64,000 nt of DNA, taken from positions 62,001 through 126,000 of the forward strand of contig JANQQF010000038.1 of assembly GCA_028285035.1 (NCBI GenBank), read 5' to 3'. The notes beneath the pieces are model-generated. The model had not been told where the DNA came from, made no database searches, and was given only the letters and a program-made list of their open reading frames with translations. A program made the position numbers and the translations under genes. Below are positions 43,338 through 51,461 of this stretch, piece after piece. Source of the stretch: Phycisphaerae bacterium (GTDB lineage Bacteria; Chloroflexota; Anaerolineae; 4572-78; J111). Position 1 is the first letter of the stretch. Every line of letters starts with the position of its first letter.

Positions 43338-44744
43338 TTATAAAATTTCAGCATGAGGACAGCGATGCAAAAATTGACCGCTGCCTTGCTCGGTATTCCA
43401 CTCATCGCCAATGACGATGCTCTTGCCCCGCAACATCGTGCGCATCGGCCAACCTTTGACAGTCATTCCTTCATAAACATTGTAATCTGTGTTCATATGG
43501 TGTGTGTCAGCGGAGATGGTATGTTCTTTCTCTGGGTCCCAGAAAACAATGTCGGCATCAGCCCCAACAGTGATGGTGCCTTTGCGAGGATAAAGCCCGA
43601 AGATTTTTGCGGGATTTGTCGCCGTGATCTCAACAAAACGATTGGCACTGTAGCGACCGCCATTTACCCCATGGTGCCACATGACAGCCATTCGGTCTTC
43701 GATGCCAGGCATTCCATTCGGAATTTTATCAAAGCTGGGCTTACCCAACTCCTTGCCAGGAATGCGGCCATTGACCCCCCCTTCGAACCAGAAGGGACAG
43801 TGATCCGTTGATACGGCTTGGAGTGTGTTATCAGCCAACGATTGCCATAACACAGGGGCATCTTTTGGTTGTCGGACTGGCGGTGAACAGATGAATTTAG
43901 CCCCTTCATAATTGGGACGCCGTAAATCATCCTCGAAAACAAACATATATTGCGTACAGGTTTCCCCCATCACGGGCAAGCCTTTCGCTCGACCCAAGGC
44001 CAACTGTTCGACCGATTCCTCGCAGGTCATATGGACCACATACAATGGTGCGTTAGCAATTCCGGCCAAGGCGACAGCGCGGCCTGTCGCCTCAGCTTCA
44101 ACCAAGGCAGGTTGGGCAATGGCATGATAAATGGGATCGGTTTTCCCCTCAGCCAACAGCTTCTGCCGTTTCTCAAAAATGACATCGCCATTTTCGGCGT
44201 GAACCATAATGATCATACCCTGATCTGCGGCAACGGTCATGGCTCGGAACAGGGTAGTGTCATCAACTTGGAATAAGCCTTTGTAGGCCATAAACAGCTT
44301 GAGGCTGGTGATCCCTTCATCTAACATTGAGGGAATCTCGTCCATCACGTCATCTCGCAAGTCGGTGATCGCCATATGAAACCCGTAATCAATACAGGCT
44401 TTGTCTTGAGATTTTGCGTGCCACGCCTCAACCCCCTCCTTGAGCGAGCCACCCATTGGCTGGATAACAAAATCAAGGTGGGTGGTTGTGCCGCCAAAAG
44501 CAGCAGCTTTGTGGCCTGTGAAAAAATCATCAGAGGATACGGTCCCGCCAAAAGGCAACTCAAGATGGGTGTGAACATCGATGCCACCGGGTAACAACAG
44601 CAATCCTTCCGCATCAATCACCTCTCGGCCCTCTTCGGACAAGTTTTGTCCAATCAGCGTTACTTTTTCATCTTCGATGAGCAGATCCGCTTTAAAGGTG
44701 TCACCTGCGGTGACGATCGTTCCATTTTTGATTAGAGTAGACAT
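43338..44744 (-). CDS. Dihydropyrimidinase / D-hydantoinase
   Basis: 468 residues, the usual length of the family. All metal ligands are present: His58 and His60 in GGIDVHTHLE, the carboxylated Lys149 in SLKLFMAYKG, His182 in IIMVHAENGD, His238 in LYVVHMTCEE and Asp314 in STDHCPFWFEG. It opens the ring of dihydropyrimidines, hydantoins or related cyclic imides. It is the last gene of an operon with an XRE-cupin regulator and an ABC importer. Which ring it opens is unknown; phenylhydantoinase or allantoinase-like activity is possible, though allantoinases usually differ at the substrate loops. Confidence 0.9.
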   Translation of the reverse strand: MSTLIKNGTIVTAGDTFKADLLIEDEKVTLIGQNLSEEGREVIDAEGLLLLPGGIDVHTHLELPFGGTVSSDDFFTGHKAAAFGGTTTHLDFVIQPMGGSLKEGVEAWHAKSQDKACIDYGFHMAITDLRDDVMDEIPSMLDEGITSLKLFMAYKGLFQVDDTTLFRAMTVAADQGMIIMVHAENGDVIFEKRQKLLAEGKTDPIYHAIAQPALVEAEATGRAVALAGIANAPLYVVHMTCEESVEQLALGRAKGLPVMGETCTQYMFVFEDDLRRPNYEGAKFICSPPVRQPKDAPVLWQSLADNTLQAVSTDHCPFWFEGGVNGRIPGKELGKPSFDKIPNGMPGIEDRMAVMWHHGVNGGRYSANRFVEITATNPAKIFGLYPRKGTITVGADADIVFWDPEKEHTISADTHHMNTDYNVYEGMTVKGWPMRTMLRGKSIVIGDEWNTEQGSGQFLHRCPHAEIL

Positions 44745-44780
44745 AGAATCCTCCTTGATTTTTGGTGTATTATAATGAAA

Positions 44781-44810
44781 TCGGGAGGTATTCCCAAGAA
44801 CACCTCCCGA
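44781..44810. repeat. Inverted repeat between binding-protein and hydantoinase genes
   Basis: TCGGGAGGT (44781 to 44789) and ACCTCCCGA (44802 to 44810) form a 9-base stem with a 12-base loop in the 119-base spacer. On the minus strand only a weak T-stretch (TTTCATTAT) follows. It may protect or partly terminate the binding-protein transcript, giving more binding protein than hydantoinase, as is common for importers. Confidence 0.55.
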
Positions 44811-44863
44811 TGCAGTTCTACTTCGTTCTACTTATTGTACCTCGATTGGAGAAAACCCTACTT

Positions 44864-47800
44864 CTATTCCCCACCTTCACGGAGTTCAACCGTAATCGGT
44901 GTGAAATCAGCGCCGACGGTATCGCCACTCAGGAACTTGAGCGCTTCTTCGGCTAGGTCAGTGCGGAAAGCATCGCTTGGTGCTTCGCTGATGACACCAC
45001 CATCGAGAGAAACCTCAACGGTCTGATCCCACAACGCTTGATCCATAACGCCCAAGCCATTTGGAGAAGGCCAGATCAATTTGTTGATTTCATTCATCTG
45101 CCACGTCATGTGACTTTCGCCCAAGGTTGGCCCGTTGCTTAAGACGATGCCAACACAGGCCTCGACGTTGTCGCGGCAGAATTGCCAGCCCTTGAAGGTG
45201 CCGGCCAAGAATTGAACGGCCAACTCTTCATTGTCAGCCAGCCAATCGCCATCAACAAAGACGTGATCTTGGAGCATTGCTGTACCAACATCGTTAAAAT
45301 CGATAACGACTAAATCTTCAGCTATGTACAACTCGCCCGTTTCTGGGTTAATGGCTTCCAGAACCTGAGCGTACTCGTTGTAGGTCATAGCCTGGGCTGA
45401 GTCCAACTCGCGGTTGAGCAAGGCCAGCATGTCGAAACTTTGCTGGATGATTTCAACATCATCTGGATTGTCGGGATCGATTCCTTCGAGGCGCATGGCG
45501 GCGAACAGTTCGTGTTCATTACCAAAGCCCCAAGTACCAACCCGTTGACCCGCCATATCGCCAATGCTTGGAATCGCTGAGTCAGCCCAAGAGACCATTA
45601 GGGTGCCACTCCGTTGGAAGACTTGGCCAATATTAACCAAGTTGGCCCCTTCTTCACGCGAGGCCAAAACTTTTGGCACCCAAGCCACACCAAATTCAGC
45701 TTGGCCAGAAGCAACAACCTGCTGCGGCACGATATCAACCGCACCCTCAAGGATGGTTACGTCCAAGCAGTGCTCTTCATAGAAGCCCTGATCAACTGCG
45801 GCAAAGTAACCAGCGAACTGTGATTGAGTTACCCACTGCAATTGGAGACTCACTGGGGTCAAGCTATCACATACAGGGGCGGCCATTGCCTCACCATCCA
45901 TGGCTCCTTCTTCCATCGCACCTTCACCACCACCAGCAACCGGCACATAAGCCCCACCAGTGATCTGGTTCACGGCAATCTTTGGATCAGCACAGTCACC
46001 GAGGTCGTTACAAGTGATGTTGCCAGTGATCCCGTCCATTCCACTGGTCGCGTACAGAGCATCACGTAAGGCTTGACGACCAATCACAGTGTTGCCATCA
46101 GCGTCAGTTTTAGCTACCGCTTCGATAGCATCAAAGATCATATTAGCCGCATCGTAAGCGTGGGCGTGGAAGGCGCTCAAGGGCGCTTCACCATACGCAT
46201 CCTGGTGAGCGGCGAGGAAGGCTTCATAAGCACCACCGGTGAAGGCCAAGTCTGGCCCACTGATGTACATACCCTCAGCGGCTTCGCCAGCCGCTGCGAT
46301 GAAGTCAGGCGAGATCATTCCATCTGCCCCGGCTAAGATTGTATCTTCTAGGCCGGAGATTTCTTTTGCTTGGGTGGTAACAAAACCACCTTCAGCAATG
46401 AAGATTGGGTAGTAAATGATGTCAGGAGCACCTGTCGCAATTGAGGTCAAAACCGGCCGCATATCAGTGTCACCCACATTGATCGCTTCTTGAGCGGTGA
46501 TGGTTCCACCCAACTCGGCGAAAACATCAGCAAAGACTTGCTGGAGCTGCTCAGCGTAGGGGCTACCATCGTGGATGGTGGCCGCAGAGCGTAAGCCCAA
46601 CTCGTTGTAAACGAACTCAGCCATTACGCGACCCTGAATGTTGTCGTTGTGAGCCGTTCGCAGCAGACTTTCAACGTGTGTGCCTTCCCCAGTCAATGAG
46701 GGGGCAGTACAAGAGGGGGAAATCATGGTCAGGCCAGCATCATTGTAAATCGGAGCCGCTGGGGTACAAGAGCTAGAGCAGTTGTGTCCAACCACGGCGA
46801 CGATGCTGTCATCTGAGGCGATTTTCTGAGCAGCGGTTTGACCGCCTTCAGCCGAACAGCCGCCATCCTCAGCTTGCAACTCGACTGTGTGGCCGGCGAC
46901 TTCGCCACGATCAGTAATTGCGATTTCAACGCCACGTTGAGAGTCAACACCTAGTGTTTCGTTCGGGCCAGCGATGACCAAAGCAGAGGCGATTTTGATA
47001 GAGTCACCCGCTTCGACAACGATGGTGCCCAATGAATCTTCGGCCATTGCGCCATCATCCATTGCTTCTTCCATCGCCCCTTCCTCCATTGCGCCACCAC
47101 CCGGCACAACTTTTACAGCGATGGGGGTGTAACCTTCACCGGTTGTATCTTCCCCTTCCAGGAAACTCAAGGCTGTTTCAGCTATGTCAGTGCGGAAGGC
47201 ATCACTTGGCGCTTCACTGATAACGCCACCATTGAGAGAGACCTCAACTGTTTGATCCCACAGAGCTTGGTCCATAACACCAATACCAGCGGGTGAAGGC
47301 CAGATCAGCTTGTTGATTTCGTTGAGCTGCCAAGCCATGTGTCCTTCACCCAAGGTGGGACCATTGTCCAAAACAACATTTACACAGTCTTCAAAGTTGT
47401 CGCGGCAATATTGCCAGCCTTTAAAGGTACCCGCTAGGAATTGGGCTGCTAGTTGCTCGTTGCCATCTTCGGCCAGCCAGGCAGCATCAACAAAGACATG
47501 GTCTTGAAGCATTGCTGTGCCAACATCGTTATAATCGATAACGACCAACTCTTCTGGTTGGAACAGTTCACCGGTTTCCGGGTTTTCCGCTTCGAGAACC
47601 TGTGCATACTCGTTGTAAATCATCGCTTGTGCAGCATCAATCTCACGATTGAGCAAGGCTAACATATCAAAACTTTGTTGAACAATTTCGACATCATCCG
47701 GATTGTCTGGGTCTAACTCTTCATTACGCAAGGCCACAAAGAGTTCGTGCTCGTTACCAAAACCCCAGGTTCCGACTTTTTTACCAGCCATGTCAGCAAT

Positions 47801-48349
47801 GGTTGGGACTGGATTATCGGCCCAAGATACTTGCAAGGTTCCGCTACGTTGGAAAATTTGCGCGATGTTGACTAAGTCAGCCCCTTCTTCGCGAGACGCC
47901 AACACTTTTGGTACCCAAGCTATCCCAAACTCGGCTTGCCCTGAGGCGACGACCTGTTGCGGGACGATATCAACCGCGCCTTCCAGGATGGTAACATCTA
48001 AACAAAATTCTTCATAGAACCCTTTGTCTCGAGCGGCAAAGAAGCCCGCAAACTGAGATTGGGTGACCCATTGCAACTGGAGGCTGACTGGGGTTAAACC
48101 GTCACACTCGGGCGCACCCATTGCTTCCTCCATCGCTTCTTCGGCCTCTTCCATAACTTCCTCGGCCTCTTCAACAACCTCTTCAGCCACTTCTTCTACT
48201 TCCTCAACGACTTCTTCGGCTGTTTCCTGTACTTCTTCCGCCGCCTCTTGGACTGCTTCTTGGGCTTGCTCTGCCGCGCCGCTACAGGCTGATACTAACA
48301 GGGCAAATATAGCCATAAACAAAAACAGCAAAAATGATTTTTTACTCAT
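44864..48349 (-). CDS. Composite substrate-binding lipoprotein (NMT1-like, Peripla_BP6-like, NMT1-like)
   Basis: 1161 residues, several times the length of a normal binding protein. The signal peptide ends in a lipobox LVSAC with Cys22. Residues about 25 to 78 are an acidic Glu/Ala/Val linker. Residues about 80 to 400 form an NMT1/THI5-like (SsuA-type) domain; about 440 to 800 a Leu/Ile/Val-binding-like domain (VVAVVGHNCSSSCTPAAP, ITGNITCNDLGDC); about 820 to 1155 a second NMT1-like domain nearly identical to the first (a 27-residue run is the same). Met/Glu-rich linkers join the parts. The start has AGGAGGAGATA before ATG. It feeds the ABC importer upstream. Such a triple arrangement is not one I know. 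Confidence 0.85.
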   Translation of the reverse strand: MSKKSFLLFLFMAIFALLVSACSGAAEQAQEAVQEAAEEVQETAEEVVEEVEEVAEEVVEEAEEVMEEAEEAMEEAMGAPECDGLTPVSLQLQWVTQSQFAGFFAARDKGFYEEFCLDVTILEGAVDIVPQQVVASGQAEFGIAWVPKVLASREEGADLVNIAQIFQRSGTLQVSWADNPVPTIADMAGKKVGTWGFGNEHELFVALRNEELDPDNPDDVEIVQQSFDMLALLNREIDAAQAMIYNEYAQVLEAENPETGELFQPEELVVIDYNDVGTAMLQDHVFVDAAWLAEDGNEQLAAQFLAGTFKGWQYCRDNFEDCVNVVLDNGPTLGEGHMAWQLNEINKLIWPSPAGIGVMDQALWDQTVEVSLNGGVISEAPSDAFRTDIAETALSFLEGEDTTGEGYTPIAVKVVPGGGAMEEGAMEEAMDDGAMAEDSLGTIVVEAGDSIKIASALVIAGPNETLGVDSQRGVEIAITDRGEVAGHTVELQAEDGGCSAEGGQTAAQKIASDDSIVAVVGHNCSSSCTPAAPIYNDAGLTMISPSCTAPSLTGEGTHVESLLRTAHNDNIQGRVMAEFVYNELGLRSAATIHDGSPYAEQLQQVFADVFAELGGTITAQEAINVGDTDMRPVLTSIATGAPDIIYYPIFIAEGGFVTTQAKEISGLEDTILAGADGMISPDFIAAAGEAAEGMYISGPDLAFTGGAYEAFLAAHQDAYGEAPLSAFHAHAYDAANMIFDAIEAVAKTDADGNTVIGRQALRDALYATSGMDGITGNITCNDLGDCADPKIAVNQITGGAYVPVAGGGEGAMEEGAMDGEAMAAPVCDSLTPVSLQLQWVTQSQFAGYFAAVDQGFYEEHCLDVTILEGAVDIVPQQVVASGQAEFGVAWVPKVLASREEGANLVNIGQVFQRSGTLMVSWADSAIPSIGDMAGQRVGTWGFGNEHELFAAMRLEGIDPDNPDDVEIIQQSFDMLALLNRELDSAQAMTYNEYAQVLEAINPETGELYIAEDLVVIDFNDVGTAMLQDHVFVDGDWLADNEELAVQFLAGTFKGWQFCRDNVEACVGIVLSNGPTLGESHMTWQMNEINKLIWPSPNGLGVMDQALWDQTVEVSLDGGVISEAPSDAFRTDLAEEALKFLSGDTVGADFTPITVELREGGE
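44890..48110. repeat. Two ~1 kb direct repeats inside the binding-protein gene
   Basis: The DNA of about 44890 to 45880 and of about 47125 to 48110 encodes the two NMT1-like domains. They are in the same orientation and share most codons, with synonymous and a few conservative differences, so they are an old but recognisable duplication. The ~1.2 kb between them encodes the Leu/Ile/Val-binding-like domain. Recombination or mis-assembly across them would delete or collapse the middle domain. Confidence 0.85.
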
Positions 48350-48361
48350 TATCTCCTCCTA

Positions 48362-48430
48362 TCAGATTTGTTGAGTAATACGATTAACCGATTTTTTAGA
48401 AAAGTTGAAATATTGACCTTGAATAGACAT
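48362..48430 (-). CDS. Possible 22-residue leader peptide
   Basis: Upstream of the binding-protein gene, an ATG at 48430 opens a 22-codon frame (beginning MSIQGQYFNFSKK) that stops at 48362, 13 bases before the main ATG. AAGGAGGTG sits directly before this ATG, a strong Shine-Dalgarno sequence but only about 2 bases from the start codon, closer than usual. It may be a real translated leader or chance. No regulatory amino-acid run is seen. Confidence 0.2.
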   Translation of the reverse strand: MSIQGQYFNFSKKSVNRITQQI

Positions 48431-48513
48431 CACCTCCTTACAAAAAAGTGATTAGTGAGTGGTAAAAAATAACTCTTTAAAAACCCAACAAACTCTATGA
48501 ACTCTATAAACCC

Positions 48514-49464
48514 TTAACGAAATGATATGTGCCAAGGCATGGATAAGCGTTCCGCCAGAATAATAATCAGGTAGAGTGCGATCCCCATGATACAGGCCAG
48601 GATAATCGCAGCCCAAGCCGAGGCAAAACGAAACAGAGCGGCCTCTTGAGTAATAAATACGCCGAGGGCGATACGAGGCCCCCCAAAATATTCACCGACG
48701 ATGGCCCCAATCATGCTGAGGGCAGCAGCGACTTTGAAGCCACTGAATAAGTAAGGCAAAGCGTTAGGGACTCGCAATTTCCGCAGAATCTCGAACTCGC
48801 TGGCGGCATACGAACGCATGAGCTCCAAGGAGCTTTTGTCAACTGAAACCAACCCCCGAACGGTATTGATCATAATTGGAAAGAAAATCATGATGGCCAC
48901 AATCGCCATTTTTGAAAATGGATTGTCAATACCAAACCAGTTGTTCATAATTGGGGCAAAGGCAATAATTGGCATCGAATTAGCGGCGATGGCGAAGGGG
49001 AGAAGCGCTTCCCGGGTGGCCGTCCAGCGTGCGGTGATGAGGGCGACGATGATGCCTGAAATAGAGCCGATGGCGAACCCTCCCAAAGCCTCTTTTAGGG
49101 TAAACCAGCTTGCCTGCAAAATTGGGACGAGATTGTCGCCTTGTGTGAATAATACGATAGAGTCACCTAAAGAAAATTGAAAGAAGGTTGCTTCAAAAAT
49201 TGGCTCAAGCATATCAGCCGGTGTTTTAACCGGAATTGATACAATCAGTTCATCTGCTCTCAATGTCTTTCGTATCTCATCAACATCTGAGCTGCCATCA
49301 GTGGTATCGATGGTAACGACACGGACCAAATTGGACACGATGGCCGAAGGTTTAGGCAGCAAAAATTGCTCAATTTCAAAGACATTGACTAGACCTTCCC
49401 ACAAGATCAAGATCACGATCAAAATTAAGATAGGGGCTGAATATTTCTGCGTTGATTGGCTCAT
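48514..49464 (-). CDS. ABC importer permease (SsuC/ThiX-like) with an inserted segment
   Basis: 316 residues. N-terminal SAPILILIVILILWEGLVNVFEIEQFLLPKPSAIVSNLV is typical of the NitT/TauT permease family, and so is the later core ASWFTLKEALGGFAIGSISGIIVALI, PIIAFAPIMNNWFG and the EAA-type loop RVPNALPYLFSGFKVAAALSMIGAIVGEYFGG. Between residues about 50 and 118 lies an extra stretch with DTTDGSSDVDEIRKTLRADE and PADMLEPIFEATFFQF that ordinary members lack. It overlaps the ATPase gene by 4 bases. With the ATPase and the composite lipoprotein it forms the importer of this locus. Confidence 0.87.
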   Translation of the reverse strand: MSQSTQKYSAPILILIVILILWEGLVNVFEIEQFLLPKPSAIVSNLVRVVTIDTTDGSSDVDEIRKTLRADELIVSIPVKTPADMLEPIFEATFFQFSLGDSIVLFTQGDNLVPILQASWFTLKEALGGFAIGSISGIIVALITARWTATREALLPFAIAANSMPIIAFAPIMNNWFGIDNPFSKMAIVAIMIFFPIMINTVRGLVSVDKSSLELMRSYAASEFEILRKLRVPNALPYLFSGFKVAAALSMIGAIVGEYFGGPRIALGVFITQEAALFRFASAWAAIILACIMGIALYLIIILAERLSMPWHISFR

Positions 49465-50261
49465 GTACTTAGCCCTTCACTATGCCTTAAGGCGGCTCGC
49501 ACTTCATTTTCAAGCTCAAAGAATCGAACTAATTCGCGGGTTTCAGGGTTACGAGGTTGAGGGAGATCAATTTTGATGTCATGCGTGATTTGACCAGGCC
49601 GTGCTGACATGACAATCACGCGGGTGGAAAGAAATACCGCTTCGGTGATACTATGCGTGACGAAAATGACGGTTGTGCCGGTCTTTTTCCAGATGTCGAG
49701 CAATTCAAGATTCAGACGCTCGCGGGTCATCTCATCCAGTGCTCCAAATGGCTCATCCATCAATAGAATGGAAGGCTCAAAGGCTAAAGCGCGGGCGATG
49801 GAAACCCGTTGTTGCATCCCACCTGAGAGTTGCCAGGGGTAGTGGTTGTGAAAATCGCCTAACTCCACAAGATCAAGCATTTCCTTAGTGCGGCGCGCTT
49901 TATCAGCCGCCGAATATTTCATCAGCTCCAGTGGTAGCTGCACGTTTTTTGCAACGGTTCGCCAGTCATACAGCGTTGCCGCCTGAAAAACCATGCCATA
50001 GTCACGATCAAGCCGGGCCTGTTTGGCTGGCTTATCATTCACCAACACTTCCCCAGTCGTGGCCGGAATCAAATCCCCAATGCTGCGTAACAGGGTTGAT
50101 TTCCCACACCCTGAGGGGCCGATTAAAGAAATAAACTCATTCGCTTCAATAGATAGGTTGATATCTTTCAAGGCGTGAACAGCATTATCAGTACCTTGAC
50201 CAAATATTTTGTTCAGATCTTGAATGGCTACAACAGGCTGTGTCATAATCGTTATGTCCAA
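49461..50261 (-). CDS. ABC importer ATPase (NitT/TauT/SsuB-like)
   Basis: 266 residues. Walker A GPSGCGKST at 48 to 56, signature LSGGMQQ at 145 to 151 and Walker B ILLMDE at 165 to 170, then GALDEMTR and an H-loop VIFVTHSITEAVFLS. This is the nitrate/sulfonate/thiamine-precursor subfamily, in line with the NMT1-like binding domains. The start may be the internal ATG at 50246 (MTQPVVAIQDLNKIFG). It overlaps the permease gene by 4 bases. A 47-base spacer separates it from the regulator gene. Confidence 0.92.
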   Translation of the reverse strand: MDITIMTQPVVAIQDLNKIFGQGTDNAVHALKDINLSIEANEFISLIGPSGCGKSTLLRSIGDLIPATTGEVLVNDKPAKQARLDRDYGMVFQAATLYDWRTVAKNVQLPLELMKYSAADKARRTKEMLDLVELGDFHNHYPWQLSGGMQQRVSIARALAFEPSILLMDEPFGALDEMTRERLNLELLDIWKKTGTTVIFVTHSITEAVFLSTRVIVMSARPGQITHDIKIDLPQPRNPETRELVRFFELENEVRAALRHSEGLST

Positions 50262-50308
50262 TGCCTCTCTTTTTGTTTGTGGGTCGAATGACCAAATTGA
50301 AATTGATT

Positions 50309-50893
50309 TTACAAGACAGGCGGTGTAATCACTGAAATTACACGTAAGGTTTGGTCACCAATTGCTGTAAGCTGCTTTAACAAAGGGCCTTCAAAGTAAA
50401 TTGTGTCACCCGCATTTAGCTGATACGTTGCTTCACCTAGCTGGATTTCAAGTTGTCCTTGCAAAACATAAATGAATTGCTCGGTGTAGGTCCGTAAGGG
50501 TGCAGCAAAATTTTTTCCGTTTGGTTCTTGTTCATATAGGAACGCCTCCATCCGACCATTGAGGTTAGGGGTCAGGAGTTCAAAGGTGAGGTCGGAGTTT
50601 GAACGGTTTAACCTGAGACGTTGGTTGCGACGAACAATTGGGCTTTTGCCATTGTCTTCTACGAGGAAGTAAAAAATGGGTACATCGAGAGCATCGCTGA
50701 TTTTGCGAAGCGACTCGATAGAGGGGCTGCTTTGATCACGTTCAATTTGACTCAAAAAGCTGGCGGTTAGATCAACTGCTTCAGCCAACTCCCGTAAGCT
50801 TAATTTTAACTCCTTACGTCGAGTCTTGATTCGTGTTCCAATTTGCACAAAGCTTGCCTCTTTCGTTCCGTGAAAGCGGAAAAATAGTATCAA
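50309..50893 (-). CDS. XRE-family regulator with C-terminal cupin domain
   Basis: 194 residues. Residues about 17 to 80 form a helix-turn-helix: IGTRIKTRRKELKLSLRELAEAVDLTASFLSQIERDQSSPSIESLRKISDALDVPI. Residues about 110 to 190 form a cupin (QEPNGKNFAAPL, EQFIYVLQGQLEIQLGEATYQLNAGDTIYFEGPLLKQLTAIG). Such regulators sense a small molecule and often control amine, purine or amino-acid catabolism. It is divergent from the FdrA operon and co-directional with the importer, so it could control both. The true start may be a GTG at 50848 with an AGAGG site, which removes a non-conserved N-terminus. Confidence 0.9.
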   Translation of the reverse strand: MILFFRFHGTKEASFVQIGTRIKTRRKELKLSLRELAEAVDLTASFLSQIERDQSSPSIESLRKISDALDVPIFYFLVEDNGKSPIVRRNQRLRLNRSNSDLTFELLTPNLNGRMEAFLYEQEPNGKNFAAPLRTYTEQFIYVLQGQLEIQLGEATYQLNAGDTIYFEGPLLKQLTAIGDQTLRVISVITPPVL

Positions 50894-51046
50894 TCAATCA
50901 ATCAAGCAACTGCTCCACCCGCTTTCACTAAGGTTTTGCCGTCGCGAAGATATTTACTATTCTTATACTCAACGACTACTTTATCGTATCATTGGGTATA
51001 GCCCACTCCGCGAAACACTTAAGCCTCATTGCCTAAATTATCAAAT

Positions 51047-51075
51047 ACAATATATCAAAAAAGGTAATTGGTCAA
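51047..51075 (-). promoter_or_regulatory. Possible minus-strand promoter for the regulator/importer operon
   Basis: On the minus strand TTGACC (51075 to 51070) and TATTGT (51052 to 51047) are spaced by 17 bases. It lies about 150 bases upstream of the regulator start within a 568-base divergent spacer. The spacer otherwise holds the plus-strand promoters below, a run ATCAATCAATCAATCA near 50889, and no gene. Confidence 0.4.
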
Positions 51076-51167
51076 GAACAAATACTGGATTCTTGGGGCA
51101 TAGATTAACTATGATTGGACAGTTTTGTTATAAATACTTCAATTTTATATTGTTTTTGAGATTATAC

Positions 51168-51196
51168 TTGACAACAGGGTTGAGGAATGTTACTAT
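51168..51196 (+). promoter_or_regulatory. Sigma70-like promoter P1 of the fdrA operon
   Basis: TTGACA (51168 to 51173), a 17-base spacer and TACTAT (51191 to 51196) form a near-consensus promoter. The -10 element runs into TTGCGCAA (51196 to 51203), an 8-base palindrome suited to operator function. It is about 260 bases before the fdrA start. Confidence 0.65.
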
Positions 51197-51231
51197 TGCG
51201 CAAATTCTGGATGGCTAAGAAATTTGAGCCT

Positions 51232-51260
51232 TTGACAGAGCATAGAAAGCGTGCTATATT
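51232..51260 (+). promoter_or_regulatory. Sigma70-like promoter P2 of the fdrA operon
   Basis: TTGACA (51232 to 51237), a 17-base spacer and TATATT (51255 to 51260) form a second near-consensus promoter 64 bases downstream of P1. Its -10 is again followed by TGCGC, as in P1, so both may share a control site. The leader to fdrA is about 195 bases and holds an imperfect ACACAAG/CTTGTGT stem near 51275 to 51303. Confidence 0.65.
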
Positions 51261-51461
51261 GCGCTATCTATACACAAGGCTTCATCCCTATTGGTCTTGT
51301 GTGTCTTATCCTCACTTTACCCAACCCAATACTAAGGAATGGAAAATAACTTAGACATTTGAGAGCCTACACGTAGCCTTAGAAATGCGAAAGTTATTAA
51401 ATCCTTAGCCTAAACCCTCTTACACGTTGTTGAGTTATATTCTAAACGAAGGGATGCGGTT

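Noticed and set aside
43353..43811. 152-codon open frame on the plus strand
   Set aside because: Antisense to the hydantoinase gene, whose ligands and length are complete.
48350..48513. TPP or other riboswitch before the NMT1-type binding protein
   Set aside because: NMT1-like transporters of thiamine precursors often have a THI-box, but no CTGAGA or similar conserved core is seen in this spacer.
51275..51303. Terminator or attenuator in the fdrA leader
   Set aside because: The ACACAAG/CTTGTGT stem is short with a long loop and no T-run follows.
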